Source of the DNA: Microvirga arsenatis
Lineage (GTDB): Bacteria > Pseudomonadota > Alphaproteobacteria > Rhizobiales > Beijerinckiaceae
Length of the DNA: 64,000 nt
Reading direction: 5' to 3'
NCBI RefSeq assembly: GCF_009910705.1
Contig: NZ_JAAAXJ010000011.1
Coordinates: 44,125-108,124, forward strand
Of this stretch, positions 17,698-26,259 are shown one piece after another. The notes under the pieces were generated by a model. That model was not told the DNA's origin. It did no database searches and saw only the letters and a program-made list of their open reading frames with translations. Each line of letters begins with the position of its first letter. Within the stretch, counting starts at the first letter, position 1. A program made the position numbers and the translations under genes.

Positions 17698-18402
17698 ATG
17701 AACGATCAGGAACGCCAGGTCATCAGCGACATCTTCCGACGCCTCGAGCAGGTGGCGAATCAGCCGCGCGATCCGGAGGCCGAGCGCTTCATCGCCGAGA
17801 AGCTGCGCCAGCAGCCCTATGCCCCCTATGCGATGGCTCAGGCGATCTTCGTTCAGGAGCAGGCACTGGCCAATCTCCAGGCCGAGAACGAGCACCTGCG
17901 CTCGGAGCTTGAGCAGGCGAGCCGCCGGCCGCAGGGCGGGGGCTTTCTCGCCAGCATCTTCGGAGGCGGGTCACGGCCGCCGGGGCCTGCTTACAACACC
18001 CCGCCGACGCGTCCGGCATCACCCTGGAGCCAGCCGCAGCACCATCCGCATCAGCATCATTACGGTGCGCCGCAGGGCGGCATGATGGGCGGTGCGCCCG
18101 GTCCCTGGGGCGGTGGCATGATGCAGCGCGGCGGAGGCGGCTTTCTGAGCACCGCCCTCTCGACGGCAGCCGGCGTCGCCGGCGGCATGATGATCGCCAA
18201 TGCCCTGACTCATGCCTTCAGCGGCGAGAACAACCCCCTGAGCGATGCCTCGTCCCTGGCCGGACTCGGCGGCGCGGATCAGGCGGCCGATGCCGGCGGC
18301 CTCGGCAACATCACGGACTCCCTCTACCAGGCGCCGCAGGACAGCCAGCAGGACTTCTCCGACTTCGGCGGCGACGGGGGAGACGAGGGGGACTGGGCTT
18401 AA
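17698..18402 (+). CDS. DUF2076 family protein
   Basis: 234 residues. The N-terminal helical segment MNDQERQVISDIFRRLEQV... with PYAMAQAIFVQEQAL, a Gly/Pro/His-rich middle (several GGM and HHPHQHH stretches), a short hydrophobic segment (FLSTALSTAAGVAGGMMIANAL) and an acidic DxxDFGGDGG tail match DUF2076, annotated as putative periplasmic ligand-binding sensor proteins. Actual function is unknown. The ATG at 17698 has an excellent AGAAGGAGG site; an ORF extending further upstream overlaps the NUDIX gene and is rejected. Confidence 0.85.
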   Translation: MNDQERQVISDIFRRLEQVANQPRDPEAERFIAEKLRQQPYAPYAMAQAIFVQEQALANLQAENEHLRSELEQASRRPQGGGFLASIFGGGSRPPGPAYNTPPTRPASPWSQPQHHPHQHHYGAPQGGMMGGAPGPWGGGMMQRGGGGFLSTALSTAAGVAGGMMIANALTHAFSGENNPLSDASSLAGLGGADQAADAGGLGNITDSLYQAPQDSQQDFSDFGGDGGDEGDWA

Positions 18403-18478
18403 CCCGTTTCGCCGATGCTCACGGGGAGCGCCCGCCCTCAGCCGCGTGCATCAGAACCGGGCGCTTTCCAAAAGAAGA

Positions 18479-18499
18479 TGGCCGGGGCGAGCCCGGCCA
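18479..18499 (-). terminator. Terminator for the L,D-transpeptidase gene
   Basis: GGCCGGG and CCCGGCC form a 7-bp GC stem with a 5-base loop, 35 bases beyond the stop codon. On the minus strand it is followed by atcttctttt. It may also slow transcription coming from the DUF2076 side. Confidence 0.7.
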
Positions 18500-18533
18500 C
18501 GTCCATGTCATGTGCTGTCGTTCAGCGGCGCCG

Positions 18534-19289
18534 TCAGATCACGATCACGGGCGTCCCGACCTTCACGCGGTTGTAGAGGTCGACCACGTCCTCGTTGAGC
18601 ATGCGGATGCAGCCGGAGGAAACGGCCTGGCCGATGGTGTGCGGCTCGTTGGTGCCGTGGATGCGGTAGAGCGAGGAGCCGAGATAGAGGGCGCGGGCGC
18701 CGAGCGGATTGTCGGGGCCGCCTTCCATGTAGCGCGGCAGATCGGGGCGGCGACGCAGCATCTCCGCCGGCGGGCGCCAGTCGGGCCATTCGCGCTTCAT
18801 GGATACGGTCTGGCGTCCGCTCCACTCGAATCCTTCGCGGCCGACGCCGATGCCGTAGCGGATGGCGCGGCCGCCTTCCTGAACGAGATAGAGGAACCTG
18901 TTGTTGGTGTCGACGACGATGGTGCCCGGACGCTCAGTGCCGCGGTAGGACACGATCTGGCGCTGAAACTGCGGCGCGATGGCGTAGTCGATGCTGTTGT
19001 CGTAGCCGCCGGTATTTCCATAGTCCTGCGGGAGCGAGGCCACGACGCTGCCGGTGGTGCGCACGTCGGAGGGATAGCCTGCGACACTGGCCCGGCGCGA
19101 TGACGGGCGGGTGACGAGAGGATAATCCTCCCTATAGCCGTCTTCCGTGCGGGCATAGGGATAGTCGTAGCTCGGCGCGATGTAGGTATTGCCGTAGAAG
19201 TGACCGTTCCTGGCGAGCGGCTGCGCGGAGGCCGCGGCAGGCAGGAGGACGGCCAAAAGCATTGCAGAGCAAGGAGTCCAAACGCGCAT
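18534..19289 (-). CDS. L,D-transpeptidase (YkuD domain), secreted
   Basis: 251 residues with a Sec signal peptide (hydrophobic MLLAVLLPAAASAQ). A Tyr/Asp-rich linker (25-105) leads to a YkuD domain carrying the catalytic motif HGTNEPHTIGQAVSSGCIRM, with His, Ser-Gly-Cys and Arg intact. Such enzymes make 3-3 peptidoglycan cross-links, or attach proteins to peptidoglycan, in the periplasm. The N-terminal Tyr-rich linker has no recognised domain. Single-gene unit with its own terminator. Confidence 0.92.
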   Translation of the reverse strand: MRVWTPCSAMLLAVLLPAAASAQPLARNGHFYGNTYIAPSYDYPYARTEDGYREDYPLVTRPSSRRASVAGYPSDVRTTGSVVASLPQDYGNTGGYDNSIDYAIAPQFQRQIVSYRGTERPGTIVVDTNNRFLYLVQEGGRAIRYGIGVGREGFEWSGRQTVSMKREWPDWRPPAEMLRRRPDLPRYMEGGPDNPLGARALYLGSSLYRIHGTNEPHTIGQAVSSGCIRMLNEDVVDLYNRVKVGTPVIVI

Positions 19290-19495
19290 CGGTTTATCCT
19301 ATAGCTGTGTTTGCAGAATAAACGGCAAGCGCGGCTTTTGTTTCCGCCAAGCCGCATGAATTTACGTGCGCCGGTCAGGACCCCTTTCCTGTCGATGTTT
19401 GAAAAAGTGGGATGAAGCCCTCGGCAAAGTGCTGTAAGAGCCTTGCCTTCGTCGGCGCTCATCCCGGACGCCGCCCATCACTTCGTCGTGAGATC

Positions 19496-20341
19496 ATGAG
19501 ATTCGGTCCCGCCCTGAGGGCGGCTGCGGGCATCGCGGTTCTGTCCATCATGGATGCGGTCATCAAAGGGATGGCTGCCTTCTACCCCATCTTCCAGGTC
19601 GCCTTCCTGCGCTTCGCCTGCGGCACCCTTATCGTGGCCGGCGTCGTCTCCGTCATGCGGCCGGGCTGGCCGAGCCGGGAAACGGTCGCGGCGAACGCGG
19701 TCCGCTCCGTCATTGCCGTGGTGACCGCCGTCAGCTTCTTCTATGCGCTGGGCCAGCTGCCCCTGGCCGAAACCCTGGTCCTGTCGTTTCTCTCCCCCAT
19801 GTTCATCGCCCTCTTCGGGCTCCTGATGCTGAAGGAGAGGGTCGATGCCCGGATCATCGGAGCCATCGCCATCGGCTTCGCCGGAACGCTCATCGTCGTC
19901 CTGGGACAGACCGAGGAGGCGAATGCGGCGCGATCCTGGGGCGGGGTCGCGGCAGCGCTGACATCCGCGGTCACCTACGCGCTCAGCCTCGTGCTGCTGC
20001 GCCAGCGGGCCCAGCGGGACAAGTTCCTCCACATCGTCGTCTTCCAGAATGCCGGCCCGGCGGTGCTGGTCGCGCCCTTCGCGCTCTTCGTCTGGCAGCC
20101 GCTCGATATCATGCATATGGGCTGGTTCATGCTCATGGGCCTGTTGGGCTTCATGGGCCACATGCTCATGGTCACGGCCTACGCCAAGGCCGAGGCGGCG
20201 CGCCTCGCCCCGCTCGAATACACCGCCCTGATCTGGGCCGTGCTGATCGGTTACGGGGTGTTCAGCGAGGTCCCGACCTGGGCGACCATGGGCGGCGGCG
20301 TTCTGATCGTCGCCGCGGCCATGCTCACGTCGAAGCGCTAG
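19496..20341 (+). CDS. DMT-family (EamA) transporter
   Basis: 281 residues with about ten predicted membrane segments in two EamA repeats: IAVLSIMDAVIKGMAAFYPIFQVAFLRF in the first and LEYTALIWAVLIGYGVFSEVP in the second. The drug/metabolite transporter family exports amino acids or metabolites; the substrate cannot be read from sequence. The start MRFGPALRAA at 19496 is preferred over a frame beginning at 19412, whose first 28 residues are basic and not membrane-like. The stop shares the CTAG tetranucleotide with the convergent thioesterase gene. Confidence 0.85.
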   Translation: MRFGPALRAAAGIAVLSIMDAVIKGMAAFYPIFQVAFLRFACGTLIVAGVVSVMRPGWPSRETVAANAVRSVIAVVTAVSFFYALGQLPLAETLVLSFLSPMFIALFGLLMLKERVDARIIGAIAIGFAGTLIVVLGQTEEANAARSWGGVAAALTSAVTYALSLVLLRQRAQRDKFLHIVVFQNAGPAVLVAPFALFVWQPLDIMHMGWFMLMGLLGFMGHMLMVTAYAKAEAARLAPLEYTALIWAVLIGYGVFSEVPTWATMGGGVLIVAAAMLTSKR

Positions 20342-20826
20342 GCGGCTTTCCGGGCCGTCGCATCGAAGATCATGCAGGTCTCGGTGCCATGGGCCAGAAG
20401 CCGGCCCTTGGCATCGAAGAGCTTGCCCTCCGAGGTGGCGAGCGTGCCTCCGCGATGGACGAGGACGCCCTCGCACCTCACCTTGCCGGTGTTCGGCAGG
20501 ATCGGCCGGACGAAGTTGAGCTTCATCTCCACCGTCGTATAGCCCTGGCCGGCGGCGAGGGTAGTGTGGACGGCACAGGCCATGGCGCTGTCGAGGATGG
20601 CGGAGGTCCAGCCGCCATGGATGGTGCCGAGCGGGTTGAAGAAGCTTTCCGTCGGCTCACCTTCGAATGTGACCCGGCCTTCCTCCACATGGGTCATGTA
20701 GACATTGGTGGATCGGGAAAAGGGAGGAGCCGGATAGCGGCCCTCAAGCATGCCACGCAGGAAAGCAAGGCCCGGTTCGGCCGTCAGCACATCCCGCGAT
20801 ACGATCCCATGAACCCGCTCAACCAT
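20338..20826 (-). CDS. PaaI-family (hotdog) thioesterase
   Basis: 162 residues, hotdog fold. The conserved FFNPLGTIHGGWTSAILDSAMACAV carries the catalytic Asp and GxxHGG motif of the PaaI/YbgC acyl-CoA thioesterase group. The start at 20826 (MVERVHG) is chosen because GGAGACG lies 5-8 bases before it; an ATG four codons upstream overlaps that site. A 16-bp palindrome lies 13-28 bases upstream, and a MarR gene precedes it on the same strand, so co-regulation is possible. Confidence 0.85.
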   Translation of the reverse strand: MVERVHGIVSRDVLTAEPGLAFLRGMLEGRYPAPPFSRSTNVYMTHVEEGRVTFEGEPTESFFNPLGTIHGGWTSAILDSAMACAVHTTLAAGQGYTTVEMKLNFVRPILPNTGKVRCEGVLVHRGGTLATSEGKLFDAKGRLLAHGTETCMIFDATARKAA

Positions 20827-20838
20827 TGCCGTCTCCAT

Positions 20839-20854
20839 CTGTGCATATACACAG
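20839..20854. promoter_or_regulatory. Palindrome between MarR gene and thioesterase gene
   Basis: CTGTGCATATACACAG has perfect CTGTG/CACAG arms around a 6-bp AT-rich centre. It lies between the MarR stop (20886) and the thioesterase start (20826). A MarR-type dimer site is the simplest reading, but no experimental consensus is known to me for it. Confidence 0.45.
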
Positions 20855-20885
20855 TACGCGAGGAGCCGGCCTCGTGCAATGGCTC

Positions 20886-21320
20886 TCAGGAGGGGTATGT
20901 GGCTTTTCGCAATGCCCGCATGGCTCGGCGGGCCTCCTCGGCATCCATGTCCTTGAGACGACCTTCCAGCTGCGATTGAGCCTGCTGCCAGAGGGGAATG
21001 GCGGTTTCCAGAATGGCCTGTCCCGCAGGTGTCAGCCTGTGCCGCAGGCCACGCCCTTCGCCCGGGATCGGCTCGATCCAGCCGTTCTCGGTCAGGACTT
21101 TCAAGTTCCTCACGAGGGTGGTGCGTTCCAGTCCGAGCCGCTCCGCGAGGAGGGTTTCGGACGCGGTCGTTCCATGACCGATGGCGCCCAGGATGCCGAA
21201 CTGGGGGAGCTTCAGGCCCAACGGCCGCAGCGCCGCCTCGTAGGTCCGGCTGAGCAGCCGGGCCGTCATGCGGGCATGGAGGGCAAAGCAGGTCTTGCCG
21301 ATGGCTTCCAAGTCGGTCAT
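20886..21320 (-). CDS. MarR-family transcriptional regulator
   Basis: 144 residues with the MarR winged helix-turn-helix: LPQFGILGAIG, LAERLGLERTTLVRNLKVLTENGWIEP and GRGLRHRLTPAGQAIL. It is a dimeric DNA-binding protein that usually responds to small phenolic or electrophilic ligands. Same strand and 59 bases upstream of the thioesterase gene, a likely target. Its upstream flank is the groESL promoter region, transcribed in the other direction. Confidence 0.9.
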   Translation of the reverse strand: MTDLEAIGKTCFALHARMTARLLSRTYEAALRPLGLKLPQFGILGAIGHGTTASETLLAERLGLERTTLVRNLKVLTENGWIEPIPGEGRGLRHRLTPAGQAILETAIPLWQQAQSQLEGRLKDMDAEEARRAMRALRKATYPS

Positions 21321-21390
21321 GAAACGATCATGACCTGCCCCTATGACGCGTCAAGGCCCTCTTTTCCGGGCCTTGCTTTGCGGCAGGCGA

Positions 21391-21420
21391 CTTGACTCCC
21401 TGCCGACATGAGCCTATCTC
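21391..21420 (+). promoter_or_regulatory. Heat-shock type promoter of groESL
   Basis: CTTGACT, a 17-base spacer, then CCTATCT just before the CIRCE element. CTTG and a C-rich TATNT -10 fit the alphaproteobacterial RpoH promoter pattern and also resemble the housekeeping consensus (TTGACT-N17-TATCTC). Confidence 0.65.
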
Positions 21421-21430
21421 GCCGCCAGCG

Positions 21431-21457
21431 TTAGCACTCACCAAAGGACAGTGCTAA
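21431..21457 (+). promoter_or_regulatory. CIRCE element (HrcA operator)
   Basis: TTAGCACTC, nine bases, then CAGTGCTAA. The CIRCE consensus is TTAGCACTC-N9-GAGTGCTAA, so there is one mismatch in the right arm. It lies 60 bases upstream of groES, downstream of the RpoH-like promoter, giving double control by RpoH and the HrcA repressor. Confidence 0.93.
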
Positions 21458-21516
21458 CAGCCGAGAGACCAGGGTGCGGCCAGAGGGGCTGTGCCAACAG
21501 TCAAAGGGGAAGTTCC

Positions 21517-21804
21517 ATGAAGTTCCGTCCGCTGCACGACCGCGTCGTCGTCCGCCGCATCGAGGCCGAGGAGAAGACGGCCGGCGGCATCATCATTCCG
21601 GACACCGCCAAGGAGAAGCCGCAAGAGGGCGAAGTCGTCGCCGTCGGCCCCGGCGCCCGCGACGAGAACGGCAAGGTTGCGGCTCTCGACGTGAAGGCCG
21701 GCGACCGCGTCCTGTTCGGCAAGTGGTCGGGCACGGAGGTCCGCATCGACGGTCAGGACCTCCTGATCATGAAGGAATCCGACATCATGGGCATCGTCGG
21801 CTAA
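21517..21804 (+). CDS. groES: Co-chaperonin GroES
   Basis: 95 residues, usual length. [20 protein letters not shown] at the N terminus, the mobile loop [21 protein letters not shown], and [16 protein letters not shown] C terminus are all typical. It caps the GroEL cage. AAGGGGAAG precedes the ATG at 21517. First gene of the groESL operon, 51 bases before groEL, behind CIRCE. Confidence 0.98.
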   Translation: MKFRPLHDRVVVRRIEAEEKTAGGIIIPDTAKEKPQEGEVVAVGPGARDENGKVAALDVKAGDRVLFGKWSGTEVRIDGQDLLIMKESDIMGIVG

Positions 21805-21840
21805 CCGGCCGCGGCGACCCGTCCAAGTTTTTCAATTTAA

Positions 21841-23490
<1,650 letters not shown>

Positions 23491-23523
23491 GAAACCCGGG
23501 CACCATGGCCTGAGAAATGAAGA

Positions 23524-23549
23524 AGCCCCGGAGCGATCCGGGGCTTTTT
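23524..23549 (+). terminator. Rho-independent terminator after groEL
   Basis: AGCCCCGG and CCGGGGCT arms with a 6-base loop, followed by TTTTTC. Classic intrinsic terminator; it also faces the 3' end of the convergent GST gene. Confidence 0.92.
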
Positions 23550-23578
23550 CGTTGTGCGATAGGGATCGGGCCCGGATC

Positions 23579-24196
23579 TTACGCCGCCTTCTTCAGCAAT
23601 CCCTCCACCTCGAGCGCCTTCTGCACGCTCGGACGGGCGGCGACGCGCGCCTGGAAGGCCTGCAGGTTCACGAAGGGCGAGATGTCGATGCCGTGGAAGT
23701 TCGTCCAGTTCACCACGGTGAAGAGGTAGGCATCGGCGATGGTGAACCTGTCGCCCATGAGGAAGGGCTGCTTGGCCAACGACCCATCGAGATGGGCGAA
23801 CCGGGTGGCAAGACGCTCCTTGGCGGCAGCCTTCACCGCATCGGGCGTCGCGGGGTTCCAGAGGGGCCCGAAGCCCTTGTGGATCTCGGTGCTGATGAAG
23901 CCGATCCATTCTAGCAGGCGGTAGTGCTCCATGGTGCCGTGAGCGGGCGCAAGGCCGGCCGCAGGCTGGCTGTGGGCCAGGTACTGGATGATGGCGCCCG
24001 CTTCCGTCAGCACGGAGCCGTCCTGAAGGCCGAGGGCCGGGACATAGCCCTTGGGGTTGATGGCGGCATAATTCGCGCCCGCCTCGGTGGTGCGGGTGGC
24101 GAGATCGACTTTCTCGAGGGAGAGGTCGATCCCGGCTTCGCGGGCGACGATGTGGGGCGCCAGCGAGCAGGCGCCCGGGTAGTAGTAGAGCTTCAT
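23579..24196 (-). CDS. Glutathione S-transferase, beta-class-like
   Basis: 205 residues. The N-terminal thioredoxin fold MKLYYYPGACSLAPHIVAREAG has the Cys10 position and PGACSLAPH signature of bacterial beta-class GSTs. The GSH-binding VPAL and ESxAI-like (LTEAGAIIQYLA) segments follow, then an all-helical C domain with PFLMGDRFTIADAYLF. It conjugates or reduces electrophiles with glutathione. It lies 27 bases after the DoxX gene in the same direction, so both are probably co-transcribed from the operator-rich promoter at 24679-24739. Confidence 0.92.
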   Translation of the reverse strand: MKLYYYPGACSLAPHIVAREAGIDLSLEKVDLATRTTEAGANYAAINPKGYVPALGLQDGSVLTEAGAIIQYLAHSQPAAGLAPAHGTMEHYRLLEWIGFISTEIHKGFGPLWNPATPDAVKAAAKERLATRFAHLDGSLAKQPFLMGDRFTIADAYLFTVVNWTNFHGIDISPFVNLQAFQARVAARPSVQKALEVEGLLKKAA

Positions 24197-24223
24197 GGGT
24201 TTCTCCAGGATCGAGGAGGGGGT

Positions 24224-24667
24224 TTAAGCCGCAGCCTTGAGGGATGCCGGGGCGAGGGAGAGCGGGCGGGATGGCTTCAGGGCATAGGCCCCGTCGCCGA
24301 GAAGGGCCTGTGCGACGGAGAGCACGATCAGATAAAGCGGGTATTCCCAACCGCCGCCCTGGGCCGAGAAGACCCAGCCGTTGCCGATATGCACCCAGGC
24401 CGCGCCGAAGAGAACGGGAAGCAGGGCAAGGGCCACCCAGCGGCTCTGAACGCCGAGCACCAGCAGGATGCCGCCGATCAATTCAGCCCAGAAGGTGGCA
24501 TAGGCCAGGAAGGCCGGCAGCCCGAGGGATTCGAAGTACTGTGCCGTGCCGGCCAGCGTGAAGGTCATCGCCTTCAGGATGAGGCTGTGGGCGATGTACA
24601 TGATGCCCAAGGAAACCCGGAGGAGCAGGGCGGCATAGGCGGAGGAGGATGGTTGAACCTGTGTCAT
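24224..24667 (-). CDS. DoxX-family membrane protein
   Basis: 147 residues with four predicted membrane helices (ALLLRVSLGIMYIAHSL, FLAYATFWAELIGGILLVLG, WVALALLPVLFGAAW, PLYLIVLSVAQALLG), the DoxX pattern. Members are often paired with redox stress genes; their molecular role is poorly defined. First gene of a DoxX-GST unit divergent from a MarR regulator, separated by three matching palindromes. Confidence 0.88.
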   Translation of the reverse strand: MTQVQPSSSAYAALLLRVSLGIMYIAHSLILKAMTFTLAGTAQYFESLGLPAFLAYATFWAELIGGILLVLGVQSRWVALALLPVLFGAAWVHIGNGWVFSAQGGGWEYPLYLIVLSVAQALLGDGAYALKPSRPLSLAPASLKAAA

Positions 24668-24678
24668 TGCAAATCTCC

Positions 24679-24739
24679 ATGCAAGTGCATAGATATTTGA
24701 TGCACGTGCATGGAATTGTCAATTTGCATGCACTTGCAT
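24679..24739. promoter_or_regulatory. Three ATGCANNTGCAT operators in a divergent promoter
   Basis: ATGCAAGTGCAT (24679-24690), ATGCACGTGCAT (24700-24711, perfect palindrome) and ATGCACTTGCAT (24728-24739) all match ATGCA-N2-TGCAT. They fill the 96-bp space between the DoxX and MarR starts. Starts are 21 and 28 bp apart. Most likely these are sites for the adjacent MarR protein, controlling itself and DoxX-GST. Confidence 0.75.
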
Positions 24740-24763
24740 AGAAACCAGCAGAGGTTTGCCCCG

Positions 24764-25201
24764 ATGCAAGAGCCTTCTCCGTCCATCATCAGAGCCTGGG
24801 GACGATTGATCCGCACCGAACGTACGGTGGTGGGACGGATCGAGGCGTCTTTGAAGAGCGCAGGCCTGCCGTCGCTCCACTGGTACGATGTGCTGCTGGA
24901 GTTGAAGCGTGGACCCGGCGGCAGGCTCACCCCGCGGGAAATCGAGGCGGCGGTGCTGTTCGAGCAGTACAACCTGTCCCGTCTCCTCGACCGCATGGAG
25001 GGGGAGGGGCTCGTGCGCCGCATCCCCTATCCTGGGGACAAGCGCCGCCAGATCGTCGAGATCACCGACGAGGGCAGGGCGCTGCAGGAGCGGATGTGGA
25101 GCGTCTATGGAGCGGCCATCAATCGCTTCATCGGCGACAAGCTCACCGACAGGGAAGCCGGTCAATTGTCGGCCCTGCTGCTCAAGCTGCTTCAGGAATG
25201 A
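24764..25201 (+). CDS. MarR-family transcriptional regulator
   Basis: 145 residues: HWYDVLLELKRGPGG, EQYNLSRLLDRMEGEGLVRRIPYPGDKRRQIVEITDEGRAL form the winged helix-turn-helix and the conserved DKR wing of MarR proteins. The start at 24764 (MQEPSPSIIRAW) has AGAGG 8 bases upstream. Longer frames reach back through the operators and are rejected. It is the probable repressor of the divergent DoxX-GST genes and of itself; the inducer is unknown. Confidence 0.9.
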   Translation: MQEPSPSIIRAWGRLIRTERTVVGRIEASLKSAGLPSLHWYDVLLELKRGPGGRLTPREIEAAVLFEQYNLSRLLDRMEGEGLVRRIPYPGDKRRQIVEITDEGRALQERMWSVYGAAINRFIGDKLTDREAGQLSALLLKLLQE

Positions 25202-25254
25202 CCGGCTGCATGCCTCTGGTCTGAGAGGCCCGCTCAACGATCCCGGTTGGCGCT

Positions 25255-26082
25255 TCAGCCGAACACGGCCGGGTCGGGGCCGACCCGGCCGGACGCGCGG
25301 TCGAGCCCTTCGATGACGCGCATGTCGTCCGCATCGAGCCTGAAGCCGAAGACGTCGAGGTTTTCGCGGATGCGCGAGGGCGTTACGGATTTCGGGATGG
25401 CGATGAGCCCGCAATCCATATGCCAGCGCAGGATGATCTGGGCCGGGGTCCGCCCGTGCTTGCGGGCAAGGGCGGTGATCTCCTGGTCGTCGAGCAGGGT
25501 TCCCTGACCGAGCGGCCCCCAGGATTCGGTGGCGATGCCGTGCCGGGCATGGAAGGCCCGCAGCTCCTTCTGCTGGAAGCGGGGATGCAGCTCGATCTGG
25601 TTCACGGCGGGCGTCACGCCCGTCTCGTCGATGACGCGCTGCAGGTGCTCCACCATGAAGTTCGAGACGCCGATGGATCTGGCGCGTCCCTCCTGCCGGA
25701 GCCTGACCAGGGCCCGCCAGGTATCGCGATAGGCCTCGCTGCCGGCCACGGGCCAGTGGATGAGATAGAGGTCCACGAAGTCGAGTCCGAGGCGGGACAG
25801 GCTCTCGTCGAAGGCACGCAGCGTGCTGTCGTAGCCCTGCCGGTCGTTCCACACCTTGGTGGTGATGAAGAGCTCCTCTCGGGAAACGGACGCCGCCCGG
25901 ATGGCATGTCCCACGCCTTCCTCGTTGCCGTAGATGGACGCCGTGTCGATGGAGCGGTAACCGGCGCGGACGGCCTCGGCGACAACACTCTCGGCCTGCT
26001 CATTGGTGACCCGCCAGACACCGAAGCCGAGCTGCGGCATGGCATTTCCATCGTTCAGGCGGATCGTGGGTACGGTCGTCAT
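25255..26082 (-). CDS. Aldo/keto reductase (2,5-diketo-gluconate reductase type)
   Basis: 275 residues, AKR fold of the Dkg group. Catalytic tetrad visible: Asp and Tyr in SIDTASIYGNEEG, Lys in FITTKVW, His in YLIHWP. The C-terminal IPKSVTPSRIRENLDVF binds NADP(H). It reduces aldehydes or ketones; the natural substrate is unknown. ATG at 26082 with CGGAGC upstream; a longer frame to 26160 lacks conserved residues in its extension. The next gene is far from it, so probably a single unit. Confidence 0.88.
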   Translation of the reverse strand: MTTVPTIRLNDGNAMPQLGFGVWRVTNEQAESVVAEAVRAGYRSIDTASIYGNEEGVGHAIRAASVSREELFITTKVWNDRQGYDSTLRAFDESLSRLGLDFVDLYLIHWPVAGSEAYRDTWRALVRLRQEGRARSIGVSNFMVEHLQRVIDETGVTPAVNQIELHPRFQQKELRAFHARHGIATESWGPLGQGTLLDDQEITALARKHGRTPAQIILRWHMDCGLIAIPKSVTPSRIRENLDVFGFRLDADDMRVIEGLDRASGRVGPDPAVFG

Positions 26083-26180
26083 CGGCTGCTCCGTTGAGAA
26101 TGCGGGAAGAGGTAGAGCCGCATTCCGGTAAGCAAAGAGTGAATGCCTGCCGGACGACATGCTGGAATCGGCAGGCTGCC

Positions 26181-26220
26181 CCGTCTTGCGCCGGGCAGCG
26201 CGCAGACCGACGCAAGACGG
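26181..26220. other. Inverted repeat upstream of aldo/keto reductase
   Basis: CCGTCTTGCG (26181-26190) and CGCAAGACGG (26211-26220) are perfect 10-bp inverted arms with a 20-base spacer. They lie between the aldo/keto reductase start and the end of the M10 protease gene. No T tract follows on either strand, so it is not a clear terminator. Role unknown. Confidence 0.4.
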
Positions 26221-26259
26221 AAGCGCCGGCGGAACAGGCTGCAGAACGCGCCCGGCGCC

